Origin: Methylobacterium aquaticum
GTDB lineage: Bacteria > Pseudomonadota > Alphaproteobacteria > Rhizobiales > Beijerinckiaceae
DNA: 64,000 bases
NCBI RefSeq assembly: GCF_016804325.1
Contig: NZ_CP043627.1
Coordinates: 2,803,001 to 2,867,000 of the forward strand
Direction: 5' to 3'
Part shown: piece after piece, positions 51,890-60,311 of the stretch
Position numbering within the stretch: position 1 is the first letter of the stretch
Layout of the letters: every line of letters starts with the position of its first letter
Translations under genes and position numbers: made by a program
Notes under the pieces: model-generated
What the model saw: the letters and a program-made list of their open reading frames with translations, nothing else
What the model was told of the DNA's origin: nothing
Database searches by the model: none

Positions 51890-52408
51890 TTACTCGCCGC
51901 CGGCCATGGGGAGGTCGGACCAGGGGACGTTGACGATCGCCCCGATGCCGACCAGCTCGGTGTAGCTTCCGAAATCCAGCGCGATCGGCTCGCCGACCGC
52001 GTAGCCGCGGCCGTCGCGCATGATCTGCGTCGCGGCCTGGGCGGTGCGCCGGCCCGGCATCCGGGCGGCGTCGACCACGAGGCCGCCACCGTCACGCAGG
52101 CGCCGCAAGCCCTCCAGCTCGCTGCGCTCCGTCGCGGTGAGGGCATCGGCAGCGCCGGCCGGGCGCAAGCCCAGCGCCGCCTCCGCCGCGCCAGTGAGCG
52201 GCTGCGACACCACCGCCTCGGTCGCCTCGGCAGTGCGGGCGGCTCCGGCGCCGGGCCCGCCCGGCTCCACCGGCACCGGGGCGGCGCCGAGCACCACCGG
52301 ATCGGTGGCTCCTTGCGTCGCCTGCTCGGCGGTACCGACCGGCGCAACGGCCGGGGTGCTGCCGCGGGGCCTGCGGCCGGTCGCACCGGCCTCGACGGGA
52401 TCGGTCAT
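51890..52408 (-). CDS. Phage protein of unknown function downstream of the capsid gene
   Basis: A 172-residue protein with AGGAG seven bases before ATG 52408. The N-terminal 75 residues are Pro/Ala/Gly-rich and probably disordered. The C-terminal half is compact: GAADALTATERSELEGLRRL, QIMRDGRGYAVGEPIALDFG and YTELVGIGAIVNVPWSDLPM. Position between capsid and gp36 suggests a head-tail joining or head accessory role. Family not recognised. Confidence 0.65.
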   Translation of the reverse strand: MTDPVEAGATGRRPRGSTPAVAPVGTAEQATQGATDPVVLGAAPVPVEPGGPGAGAARTAEATEAVVSQPLTGAAEAALGLRPAGAADALTATERSELEGLRRLRDGGGLVVDAARMPGRRTAQAATQIMRDGRGYAVGEPIALDFGSYTELVGIGAIVNVPWSDLPMAGGE

Positions 52409-52443
52409 GACGGATCTCCTGCTGTCTTCCGGATGAGGCGGGA

Positions 52444-53408
52444 TCAGGCGACGGCGTTCTGGATGATGAACCCGACGTCGGGAGCGACCACCTGCTCCTC
52501 GACCTTCTCGCCGACGCGCACGACCTTGCCGCCTTCGAGGCCGACGTTCTTGTCCTCCCAGGAGCCGGCGAGACGGGTGCCGTACTGCGCGGTGAACCCC
52601 CAGGTGGCACCGCCCTGCTCGGGGCGGATGTTCGGGTCGATGTAGAGAAGTTCGATCGACTTCCCCCAGACCCGGTTGAGCACTGCCGCCTGGCCCGGAC
52701 GACTGATGTTGACGAAGCTCTCGCCCACCAGGAGCCGCTTCAGGCCTTCGCCGGCGAACAGGCGCACGAACTCGTCGGGTGTGATGATGCCCTTCGAGGT
52801 GACGTTGCCGCGGATCGCGTTCACGAGCTGCGGGTGGGAGGAGATGCCGGTCCAGACGTCGCGCCCCATCACCATGGTGTTGGGGCGGTAGATCAGGGTC
52901 GCGGCGAAGGCCGCCTTCAGGATCCCGATGATGTCGGAGGCGGGATCGCTGAACCGGTCGGACCCGGAGAGCGCCAGGCGCCGCGCCGCCGCGTAGTTCG
53001 TCGGGTCCTGGACCTTGGCGGCGACGCGGACCTCACGGTCGAGCAGGATCAGGTTGGTCAGGCCCTCGGTCGCCCGGTTCTCGGGTCGAAGTTGCCGAGG
53101 TTGGCCGCGCGCTGCGCCGCCGCCGCATTGATGTCGGAGATTGGGATCCCGTCTTCGAGGCCGTAATCCTTGGTGCTGCCGGAACGCTCGGCGCCCGAGA
53201 ACTCGACCCGCTCGACCCGGCCGCGGCGGCCCACGAGGGTGTTGGGCACCGTGAACATCTCGGCGATCGGGTAGTAGGTCCACTTGTACTGCTCGCCCAT
53301 GACCGGGATGCGCGGCATCACGAGGTCGGCGATCAGGTCCTGGGCGTTGTTGCGAAAGCCGATGGCGATCGCGGTCATGACCGAATTGACGGGGAACGGG
53401 CGGGCCAT
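52444..53408 (-). CDS. Major capsid protein (gpE-like), apparent 1-base frameshift
   Basis: About 321 residues once one base is restored. The first 107 codons start MARPFPVNSVMTAIAIGFRN at ATG 53408 and run to AAQRAANLGNFDP; the rest (ENRATEGLTNLILLDREVRV onwards) is in another frame and ends GFIIQNAVA. The frames meet at GGG 53083-53085; one extra C gives NFDPENRATEG. Other landmarks are RPNTMVMGRDVWTGISSHPQ and WGKSIELLYIDPN. The gene follows the decoration protein. A truncated real product is possible but unlikely. Confidence 0.83.
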
Positions 53409-53444
53409 CGGGATCTCTGTGTGTCAGGAGATGAGGGCCCGGCG

Positions 53445-53822
53445 TCAGCCGAGCAGGACGGAGGGGGCGAGGAGAACCTTGCCGATGTCGTCGGCAACGC
53501 CGTCGGCTTGGGCGATGCCGATGACGTTCACGGTCGCCCCGGCCCCCGGCTTTGTGGCCTTCACGGCCCGACCGCTACCGTCGGCGGCGGCCATCAGCGG
53601 ATCGCCCGCCTTGACGGTGCCGCCGTAGCGCACGTCCGCCTCCTGGGTGAGCTGGAGGTCGACGAGGCCGCCCGAGCCGCCGACACTGTCGGTGACGCCG
53701 GCAAATGGGCTCGCGGCGGTGGCCGCGACCGCAACCGTCTGCCCGGCGCCGGTGAAGGCCGCGATGAGGAAGCCGCCGATGGCAGCACCGATCGGCCGGG
53801 ACTTGTAGAAGCCGTCCTGCAT
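53445..53822 (-). CDS. Head decoration protein
   Basis: A 125-residue protein with GAGGAGGG before ATG 53822. It starts MQDGFYKSRPIGAAIGGFLI and has the DPLMAAADGSGRAVKATKPG stretch common to capsid cement proteins (lambda D or DUF2190-like). It stabilises the capsid surface. It lies between the protease and capsid genes. Confidence 0.72.
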   Translation of the reverse strand: MQDGFYKSRPIGAAIGGFLIAAFTGAGQTVAVAATAASPFAGVTDSVGGSGGLVDLQLTQEADVRYGGTVKAGDPLMAAADGSGRAVKATKPGAGATVNVIGIAQADGVADDIGKVLLAPSVLLG

Positions 53823-53832
53823 GGTGCCCTCC

Positions 53833-54984
53833 TCAGGCCTTGACCTGCGCCGCGAGGGTCACGGCCTCGGCCCAGCCGATCGGCACGCCGGCCGTCTCGC
53901 GCTCGGCCTGGATCGCCCTGGCCTTCGCCGCGAGGGCGACGGGGTCCTGCTCGCCCTCGCCGGTCTCGGCCCGGCGCCCATCGAGGCCCGACGGCTGGAG
54001 CCCCGGCACGGTGGCGCCGAGCATGGCGCGCACGCCCGCCAGTCCCTCGTCGGTGGCGCAGAGCGCGGCCAGGTGCTCGCGCTGGGCCGGCACGATCTTG
54101 CGCGCCTTCAAGGCACCTTCCAGCAGCTCCGTGACGTCCTTCTCGCGCGCCGCCTTCTCGACCGCGGCGAGCCGGCCGGTGGTGGCCGAGAGCTGGGACT
54201 GGAGCTGGTTCACCAGCTCGCCGGCGCTGCCCTTGAGAGTGCCGATCGCCGAGAGGCAGGCGGCCTCGTCGGCCGTCTCGGGCAGGCCGAGGGCCTTGGC
54301 GACCGGCTTCAGCCCGCCGGCTATGGTGCCGATCGCGGCGAGGCACGCGGCCGACGTCGCCGTCTCGGCCAGGCCGAGGGCCTTCGCGATCGGCTTGGTC
54401 TCGGTGCGCTGGCCGAGCGCGGCGAGGCAGGCGGCCTCGTCGGCCGTCTCGGGCAGGCCGAGGGCGGCGGCGATCCGTTTCATGCTGGGCTCCGAGGTGT
54501 GGCCGAGCGCGTGCAGCAGCGCCGGCATCGACAGGGCGGGGGCAGCCACGAGCGAGATCGAGTGCAGCCAGGTCGCCCGGCCGGTCTCGTCGTGGTGGAA
54601 GGTGGGCGAGACGTAGCGGTGGGTGCGCGCAGCGAGCACGGCCAGGCCGCCGTCGTTCCAGGTCACCCGGGCATAGGTCCCGTCCGGCCGCGCTTGCAGC
54701 TCGGCGGCGTAGCCGACGGCGTCGACCCGCTCGCCCTTCACCGCCCGCAGCGCCAGGCCGTGGTCGGTGTCGACCGCGACGTCCACGGCGTCGGCCGAGA
54801 AGCGCGCGACCAGCGCCTCCGGATCGAAGGAATAGGAGCGGCCGTCACGGGTCGCGGCGGTCCCGCGTGGCGTGACCCGGATCCACTCCGGGGTGGCCTG
54901 GCCGTCGCCGGCCGCCGCGGTGGCGATCTCGCCGGCGACGACGCCGAGGCCGATGGTCGGCGATATGGTGGGGCGCTTGCTCAC
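53833..54984 (-). CDS. Phage head maturation protease / scaffold (Mu gpI-like)
   Basis: A 383-residue protein. The start is GTG 54984 (MSKRPTISPTIG). The first 170 residues form the protease: RVTPRGTAATRDGRSYSFDP, VDVAVDTDHGLALRA and LHSISLVAAPALSMPALL. From about residue 170 a unit near ALGLPETADEAACLAALG is repeated three times, then a coiled coil (LQSQLSATTGRLAAVEKAAR) that may be the scaffold part. The Mu I gene also encodes protease and scaffold. Confidence 0.8.
   Translation of the reverse strand: MSKRPTISPTIGLGVVAGEIATAAAGDGQATPEWIRVTPRGTAATRDGRSYSFDPEALVARFSADAVDVAVDTDHGLALRAVKGERVDAVGYAAELQARPDGTYARVTWNDGGLAVLAARTHRYVSPTFHHDETGRATWLHSISLVAAPALSMPALLHALGHTSEPSMKRIAAALGLPETADEAACLAALGQRTETKPIAKALGLAETATSAACLAAIGTIAGGLKPVAKALGLPETADEAACLSAIGTLKGSAGELVNQLQSQLSATTGRLAAVEKAAREKDVTELLEGALKARKIVPAQREHLAALCATDEGLAGVRAMLGATVPGLQPSGLDGRRAETGEGEQDPVALAAKARAIQAERETAGVPIGWAEAVTLAAQVKA
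54253..54465. repeat. 42-bp direct repeats in the protease-scaffold gene
   Basis: An identical 42-bp block occurs at 54253-54294 and 54424-54465, with a diverged third copy between them. They encode the helical unit ALGLPETADEAACL. Confidence 0.85.
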
Positions 54985-55312
54985 CCCGGACCGTCGCCCG
55001 ATTACCGGGATCGGTGTGCGGCGAAGCGCTTCGCGGGGTCGATCAGGCGGTGATCCCGGGCGATGGCGCACCATAGCAGCCAACCCCGGCGGCGGAATGC
55101 CCCTGGGATCGCCTCAGGAGCTTCAATTCCATCTTCAAAAGATTTCGGGCCCGGTTGGCCGTTCCGCCCGGCGAGGCCGCCCACGGGCCGATTTTCGCAA
55201 AGGCCCGTTCAAGGCCGATTGCAGGCCGGGGGAAGCGCCCATATCTTGAGGGTCGGCCCAGTCAGCCATCCGTCGCATGTCGGCGCGGGGAAGTGGCGTC
55301 CCCGGGGCCATC
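54985..55312. other. 328-base gap between MuF and protease genes
   Basis: A long gap for a phage late operon. No convincing gene is seen; the longest minus frame (60 codons, 55002-55184) has no good start context. The protease frame is open up to 55083 but that part does not look coding. It could hold a promoter or a lost immunity gene for the MuF extension. Confidence 0.4.
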
Positions 55313-56560
55313 CTACCCTTCTCCTCTCGCCTTCCGCTCGCGCCGCAGCGCGTCGTCGAAATCCCGCTGCTTCGCGGCGTGGAAGGTCGAGACGATGAAG
55401 TGCCGGCCCTGGTCGGCCGCCTTCACGACAAGCTGCCACAAACCGTCGTCGAGATCCGCGAAGACCGAGCGATGCCGCACGGCGCCCGGCCGGCCCTCGT
55501 CCACGATGGTGCCGGTGTCGATCACCTCCTGCACCTTGCTCCAGGTCTCGGGCGTCACCGCGCGCGAGCCGCCATGCTTGTCCGTCTTCGCCCGCATCGT
55601 CGTGCTGGACACCTCGACGATCCGCGCGACGCCACCCAGTTCGGCGGCCAGCGATGGCGGCGCCACCGCGACCGGCAGGAAGACCGTCTCGGGCAGGCTC
55701 GCCATCACCCGCGGCATCGGCGAAGCGCCGATCGCCGCGATGGCAGCGCGCGCGTCCTCCTCGCCGGCCTCGGCCAGGCGCTCGTTGAGCCGCGTCACCA
55801 GCGTGCGGGCCCGCGAGAGCCCGGGATTGGTCTGCCAGCCCGGATCGATCCCGGCCGGGACCTCGCTGACCTCGCCGGTGCGGGCATTGGTGAAGACCCG
55901 CGGCGGTCCGTCGTCGGGCACCTCCTCCGTGTAGCGGATGCCGCCCGGCTTCGGCTCGGTCGCCAGGAGCCGGTCGCGCTCGCGGCCGGTGATCATCCGG
56001 ACCGAGCACTTGCAGCCCCAGCCGTTCGGCGGCCAGTGCGTCGTCCACCATGGATGGTCGATCGGAAGGATGGTCCCGACCCAGCCGAGATGTTCCTGGC
56101 GCGGGTCGCTCGATGCGGTGCGGACATAGAGGGCGTAGGGGAGCGCCGCCTTGGTGCGCTGTGCCCGCTCCCACTGCCCGGCCGAGCGGGCGGAGTTCAC
56201 GTTCGACCAGAAGATGGTGCGCAGGCGGCGCGGATCGGTGAAGTCCACCTCGGCTGGCGACCAGGCGCCGGTCGGGTCGGTGACCGTGCGCGGCCCGGCC
56301 CAACCGATCCTGCGCAGCTCGTCGATCATTCCTGCGCGCCAGGTCTCGAAGCCCTGGCCGGTCGCGAGCGCCCGGCCGATCGAGGCCCTGAAGGTCGTTA
56401 GAAGCTCCAGCTCGGTCGCCTTCGCCACCGTGAAGGCGTAGGCGTGCTCCTGGCCCCACACGTCCTGCCACGAGAAGGCCGGCCGCAGGCCCTTGTCGGC
56501 GAAGTAGCTCGTGACCTCGGGCGGGGTCGTGAAGCCGCGGCGGGGTTGGGGATCAGCCAT
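55313..56560 (-). CDS. MuF-like head morphogenesis protein with C-terminal nuclease-like domain
   Basis: A 415-residue protein starting at ATG 56560, overlapping the upstream stop by 8 bases. Residues about 40-260 are the phage Mu F minor head region: WDVFG-like WQDVWGQEHAYAFTVAKATE, RTIFWSNVNSARSAGQWE, LPIDHPWWTTHWPPNGWGCKCS. The C-terminal 110 residues (MRAKTDKHGGSRAVTPETWS, then DDGLWQLVVKAADQGRHFIV) resemble the PBECR (barnase/EndoU/colicin-like) RNase domains fused to MuF proteins. A virion-delivered toxin is an inference; the His and Asp/Glu residues fit but were not compared in an alignment. Confidence 0.78.
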   Translation of the reverse strand: MADPQPRRGFTTPPEVTSYFADKGLRPAFSWQDVWGQEHAYAFTVAKATELELLTTFRASIGRALATGQGFETWRAGMIDELRRIGWAGPRTVTDPTGAWSPAEVDFTDPRRLRTIFWSNVNSARSAGQWERAQRTKAALPYALYVRTASSDPRQEHLGWVGTILPIDHPWWTTHWPPNGWGCKCSVRMITGRERDRLLATEPKPGGIRYTEEVPDDGPPRVFTNARTGEVSEVPAGIDPGWQTNPGLSRARTLVTRLNERLAEAGEEDARAAIAAIGASPMPRVMASLPETVFLPVAVAPPSLAAELGGVARIVEVSSTTMRAKTDKHGGSRAVTPETWSKVQEVIDTGTIVDEGRPGAVRHRSVFADLDDGLWQLVVKAADQGRHFIVSTFHAAKQRDFDDALRRERKARGEG

Positions 56561-57104
56561 CCGCAGCCATCGTCAGCCCCGGCCAGATCATCTCCCCGAA
56601 CCTTGGGCCTGCTGAGATCACGAAGACCGGCCTCTGGCGAATGTGACGGGGGCTGGAGCCAGAAGCGCTCCTGATCCAGGAAACGACCGCTTCGACAGGA
56701 TCCCCGCCGGGCTCGATCTCAAGGCACCGGCCGATCACATCGACCTTCCGGCCCGTGAAGTGCGCGTCCTCGGGCCGGCGCCCGAAGTGCGACAATCCGA
56801 AATCCTCCTCTCCGCGCCAGCGTGGGGGGAACCGACACGCCGGCTGCCGCTCGAAGAACCCCCAGACGTCCAGGTCGTGAATGCCCCTTCGCTCTTCCTC
56901 GGGCCGGCCTTCGCGGCATTGCCGATGATGCAAGGCGCCGCCCTGGCAGAGACACAGGAGGAGCAGCTTCCCGCTATAGATCTGCGACTTGTTGCCGGGA
57001 CGCATGAGGGTGTCGAACGCTTGAAGCCCGATGGTCGCGAGCCGCCGAAGATCGTCATCCTCGATCGGACGGAATGATCGGGTATCGCGAGGTGCATCAC
57101 TCAT
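56553..57104 (-). CDS. Unrecognised protein between portal and MuF genes
   Basis: A 183-residue protein with AGGAGG seven bases before ATG 57104; its stop overlaps the MuF start (ATGGCTGA), so translation is coupled. Landmarks are YSGKLLLLCLCQGGALHHRQ, GIHDLDVWGFFERQPAC, FPPRWRGEEDFGLSHFGRR and FTGRKVDVIGRCLEI. The DLDV pair could be part of a nucleotidyltransferase-like fold, but spacing from the GG is longer than usual. Mu has no gene at this position. Function unknown. Confidence 0.75.
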   Translation of the reverse strand: MSDAPRDTRSFRPIEDDDLRRLATIGLQAFDTLMRPGNKSQIYSGKLLLLCLCQGGALHHRQCREGRPEEERRGIHDLDVWGFFERQPACRFPPRWRGEEDFGLSHFGRRPEDAHFTGRKVDVIGRCLEIEPGGDPVEAVVSWIRSASGSSPRHIRQRPVFVISAGPRFGEMIWPGLTMAADG

Positions 57105-57136
57105 GTGGGCCTCCTGAATGGTGTCCGAAGGCCAAT

Positions 57137-58738
57137 CTAGTCCGCCACACTGCCGATCCCACGCGCCGTCGCCGTCGCCACCGCCAGCCGCTCCAGGAGC
57201 TGCGAACCGTCCGGACCACGACGTCCGATCGCCGCTAGCGCGTCGTCGAGCGAACCGGCGCCAGCCATCGCGGCGGCGATCGGCGCAAGCAGCGGATCAG
57301 TGATCTCGCGCCAATCGCGAGCGGCTTCCGACAGAAGCGCGTCCGTCATGGTGGCAGCATCGGGGTCGACCGGATCGGCCGCCAGGCGCGCCAGGCAGCC
57401 GCCGCACCGGCAGCCGGCAACATGCCCGCGCAGGCCGGCATGGGTCGCCGCCGGGGCCGGCGGGAGCGCGGGCCTGGGTCCAGGGGAAGCGGCCACGGGC
57501 TCTGCCCGTGCCACCAGCAGTTCCTCGTTATCCTCCGGATCGGAGAGACCGAGCTTGCTCCGGACCTCGCGCTGGCCGACCCGCAACCCGAGCGGCACGA
57601 GCTTCGAGACGCCGTCGGTCAGCGCCGCCACGTCCTCCGGCTCGGCCACCGGGAAGCCGACATCGGGATAGATCTCCTGCGGCCCGAAGTTCACGGCAAC
57701 GAACATCGCCACCAGGTCCCGGCGGACCGTGCTCCCGACCTGGCGCCCATCGGCCCGCAGGATGTCGCCGCGAACCTCGTTATGCACCTTGGCCTGGGCG
57801 AGCGAGCCGCCATCGTCCGAACTCATGGTCTGGCCGAGCACGAGCTTGGAGACCTGCTTGTCGATGTAGTCGAGCAGGCCGCCGAACACCGAGGTGCCGT
57901 GCTGGCCCTCGACCTTCGCGAATTCGAGCTCCATCCCCATCGGGATCACGGCCGCCGCGTCCGAGGCGATCGAGCGGACGGCCCGCAGGAGCGTGCGGAT
58001 GTCGTCGGGCGAGGAGCTGACCGGGTACCGCCCGATCCGGAGCGGCATGCCGTACACCTCGGAGAAGGCCGCCCAGTCCTTCAGCGAGAACGACTGGAGC
58101 ATGAATGCCCATGCCGCCGGCCGGGCGACGCCGCGGCGAAGCGGGATGCCCATCTTCGAGCGCGGCATATGCACGATGAACTTGCCCGGCGGCAGCGGCT
58201 CGCCGTCGAGGTTGCCGTCCACCGCAAGCCGCAGCTCGGTCAGCTTCACCCTGTCGAACTGGAAGAAGCGCGGATCGCGCCACGTGTAGGAGATCGGCCG
58301 CAGCAGACCGCCGGTATAGTCCCAGATCAGCTCGACGGCCGAGTATCCCTTGGCGATGCCGTCGGTCAGCTCGCCGACCATCTCGCGGAACCCGGCGCCG
58401 TCGACCAGGCCGTGGACGGCATCGCCGATCGCGGCCGGCACGCCATCCGGCACCACCACGGCCGGCGCGATCGCCTCGATCGCCAGGCGCCGGGTCTGGA
58501 GCTGCGAGGCGTAGTGCAGGTAGCGCTCCTCCATCTCCTCCGCGAGGGTGAGGTAGCGCCGGGCCTGGCCACCGGCGGCCTCGCGCAGCAGCGCGGCCAA
58601 CCCTTCCGGCGAGAGGCCCGAGGCGACGCCTTCCCGGCTCACCGCGCGCACGCCGATCTCGGTCGGCATCGCGATCTCGCGGGCGAGGTCGGCGGTTGAG
58701 ATAGGGCGGCCGTCGGGACCGAGGATCTTGCCTACCAC
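57137..58738 (-). CDS. Portal protein (DUF935, Mu gp29-like)
   Basis: A 533-residue portal subunit. The start is GTG 58738 within the terminase stop region, with GGAGGG upstream. Landmarks are AIGDAVHGLVDGAGFREMVG, GYSAVELIWDYTGGLLRPIS, PRFFQFDRVKLTELRLAVDG, FIVHMPRSKMGIPLRRGVAR and FGGLLDYIDKQVSKLVLGQT. The C-terminal region has a C-x-C-x-x-C cluster (GHVAGCRCGGCLARLA) that could bind zinc. It forms the DNA gateway of the head. Confidence 0.88.
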   Translation of the reverse strand: MVGKILGPDGRPISTADLAREIAMPTEIGVRAVSREGVASGLSPEGLAALLREAAGGQARRYLTLAEEMEERYLHYASQLQTRRLAIEAIAPAVVVPDGVPAAIGDAVHGLVDGAGFREMVGELTDGIAKGYSAVELIWDYTGGLLRPISYTWRDPRFFQFDRVKLTELRLAVDGNLDGEPLPPGKFIVHMPRSKMGIPLRRGVARPAAWAFMLQSFSLKDWAAFSEVYGMPLRIGRYPVSSSPDDIRTLLRAVRSIASDAAAVIPMGMELEFAKVEGQHGTSVFGGLLDYIDKQVSKLVLGQTMSSDDGGSLAQAKVHNEVRGDILRADGRQVGSTVRRDLVAMFVAVNFGPQEIYPDVGFPVAEPEDVAALTDGVSKLVPLGLRVGQREVRSKLGLSDPEDNEELLVARAEPVAASPGPRPALPPAPAATHAGLRGHVAGCRCGGCLARLAADPVDPDAATMTDALLSEAARDWREITDPLLAPIAAAMAGAGSLDDALAAIGRRGPDGSQLLERLAVATATARGIGSVAD

Positions 58739-60311
58739 AGCGTCCGCCCTCCGCCCGGAGCCTCGAACCCGAGCCCGCCTTCCGCCTCCGGTCCGTAGGC
58801 TGGGGTGTAGGCGATCACGACCGGGTCGGCCCGGCTCGCCGCATAGGCCAGCACGCCGGCAACGAAGCTGTCGCAGTGGCGCTTCAAGCCGCTCTCGCCG
58901 GCCTGGCGCACCGGCGGGATTGTCGGGATGCCGGCCTTGTAGACCGGGGTCGAGAGATCCCGCACCACGTCGGCATCCGCCGGCACCGTGATGGCGCCGT
59001 CCTCGAACGCTGCCTTGAACGGTGCGACCTCGGCCAGGTACCAGGCGACCGATAGCTTCACCTCCTCCACCCAGGCCTCGCCGTAGCGCTGGGTCGCGAC
59101 CTCGGCGAGGTAGGCGCCGTTGCCGGTGGCATCGAGCTTGATCCCGGTCCGGCGCGGAAGCCGGTCGGCGAGGAAGAACAGAACCTGGCGCTGCTGCTCG
59201 AACGGCACGTTGTGCAGCTCGACGAGGAAGGGCGTGCGGCGCAGGAGGTTCTTGGTGACAGCCAGCGGCCACATCACGCTGAGGTCGGCCAGGCGCCCGA
59301 AGTCGACGCCGAGGGCGTGGCTCTCGCGCGGATCAAGCTCGGCCAGGACCGGCGCCAACTCGCGCTCGCACCAAGCCAGGATCTCGGCCTCGCGCTCCGG
59401 CGCGGGCCGGAGCTTGAACGCCGCCGGCATCGACAGGCGCAGCACCGGGATGTCGGCCCGCGCCCGCGCCTCGACCAGCACGCGCGGCAGCACCACGCCG
59501 CCGCCTTGGGCGGGCACGCAGTACAGTTCCTCGTCGGCGCCGTCGCCGTAGGTGCGGATCAGGTTCTCGCGCCAGTCCGCCTCCCCTTCCGGCGACCACA
59601 CCTGGCGCCCGTTCGAGACGAGGCAGATCCGCTCGTAGAGGCCGGCACGGAGCGCCTGGTCGAGGTCGAAGCGCACGAGGCCGTAGGGCAGCCGGCCGGC
59701 GCGGATGTTGGCGATCGTTTCGGCGAAGACGTTGGCGGCGCCGTTATGGGTCGAGATCACCAGGACGCTCCCGCCCCACATGGTGAGCGCGATCGCCGCC
59801 TTCAGCACCTCCTTCAGGTCGTCCACGAAGGCGCCCTCGTCGATGATGACGAAGCCCTGCCGGCCGCGAAGCACCCGGGGCGCGAGGGCAGCGCGACGAC
59901 CGAGAACCCGGAGGCGAAGTCGATGCGGGTCGCCTTGATGCCCTTCTCCGACCCGTCGTCGAACAGCACCTCGTCCTGCACCGTGATCGCCAGCTCGAGG
60001 CGGCGCGCCCAGCCGCCGGAGGCGTCCACGAACTCGCGCGCCATGTCGGCCGACGTGCCCATGTAGAGGGTGTCCATGCCGCCGGCCGCGCGTTGCGCCC
60101 CGGAGCGCAGGACCGCGTCGGCCGCCGCCCCGAAGGTGGCGCCGGTGCGCCTCGACTTCTCGACGAAGGTCACGCTGTGCGCGGCGCAGGTCCGGCTGAT
60201 CTCGCCCTGGTAGGACAGGAGCGGCGGCGTGGTGCGCCAGTCGTCGGAGGTGATCCGCCCTTCCTTCCGGCGGATCTCCGCCCATTCGTCGCGGCCGATC
60301 TCACGCCCCAC
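58732..60311 (-). CDS. Large terminase subunit (Mu gp28-like), apparent 1-base frameshift
   Basis: About 526 residues once one base is restored. It starts at GTG 60311 (VGREIGRDEWAEIRRKEGRI), overlapping the DUF3486 stop by 11 bases. The ATPase part has KSRRTGATFGAAAD (Walker A) and, in the second frame, RQGFVIIDEGAFVDDLKEV (Walker B) and VLVISTHNG (coupling motif). The nuclease half contains ALGVDFGRLADLSVMWPL. The frame change is in the CCCGGGG run 59874-59880; one more base gives SRPRVLRGRQGF. It packages DNA into the head. Confidence 0.83.

Noticed and set aside
55002..55184. A 60-codon minus-strand frame in the gap after MuF, considered as an immunity gene
   Set aside because: The start has no ribosome site and the composition looks random; left as an open question only.
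56643..57077. A 144-codon plus-strand frame opposite the unknown gene at 56553
   Set aside because: It has no ribosome site and overlaps a minus-strand gene with AGGAGG and a coupled stop; the latter is better supported.
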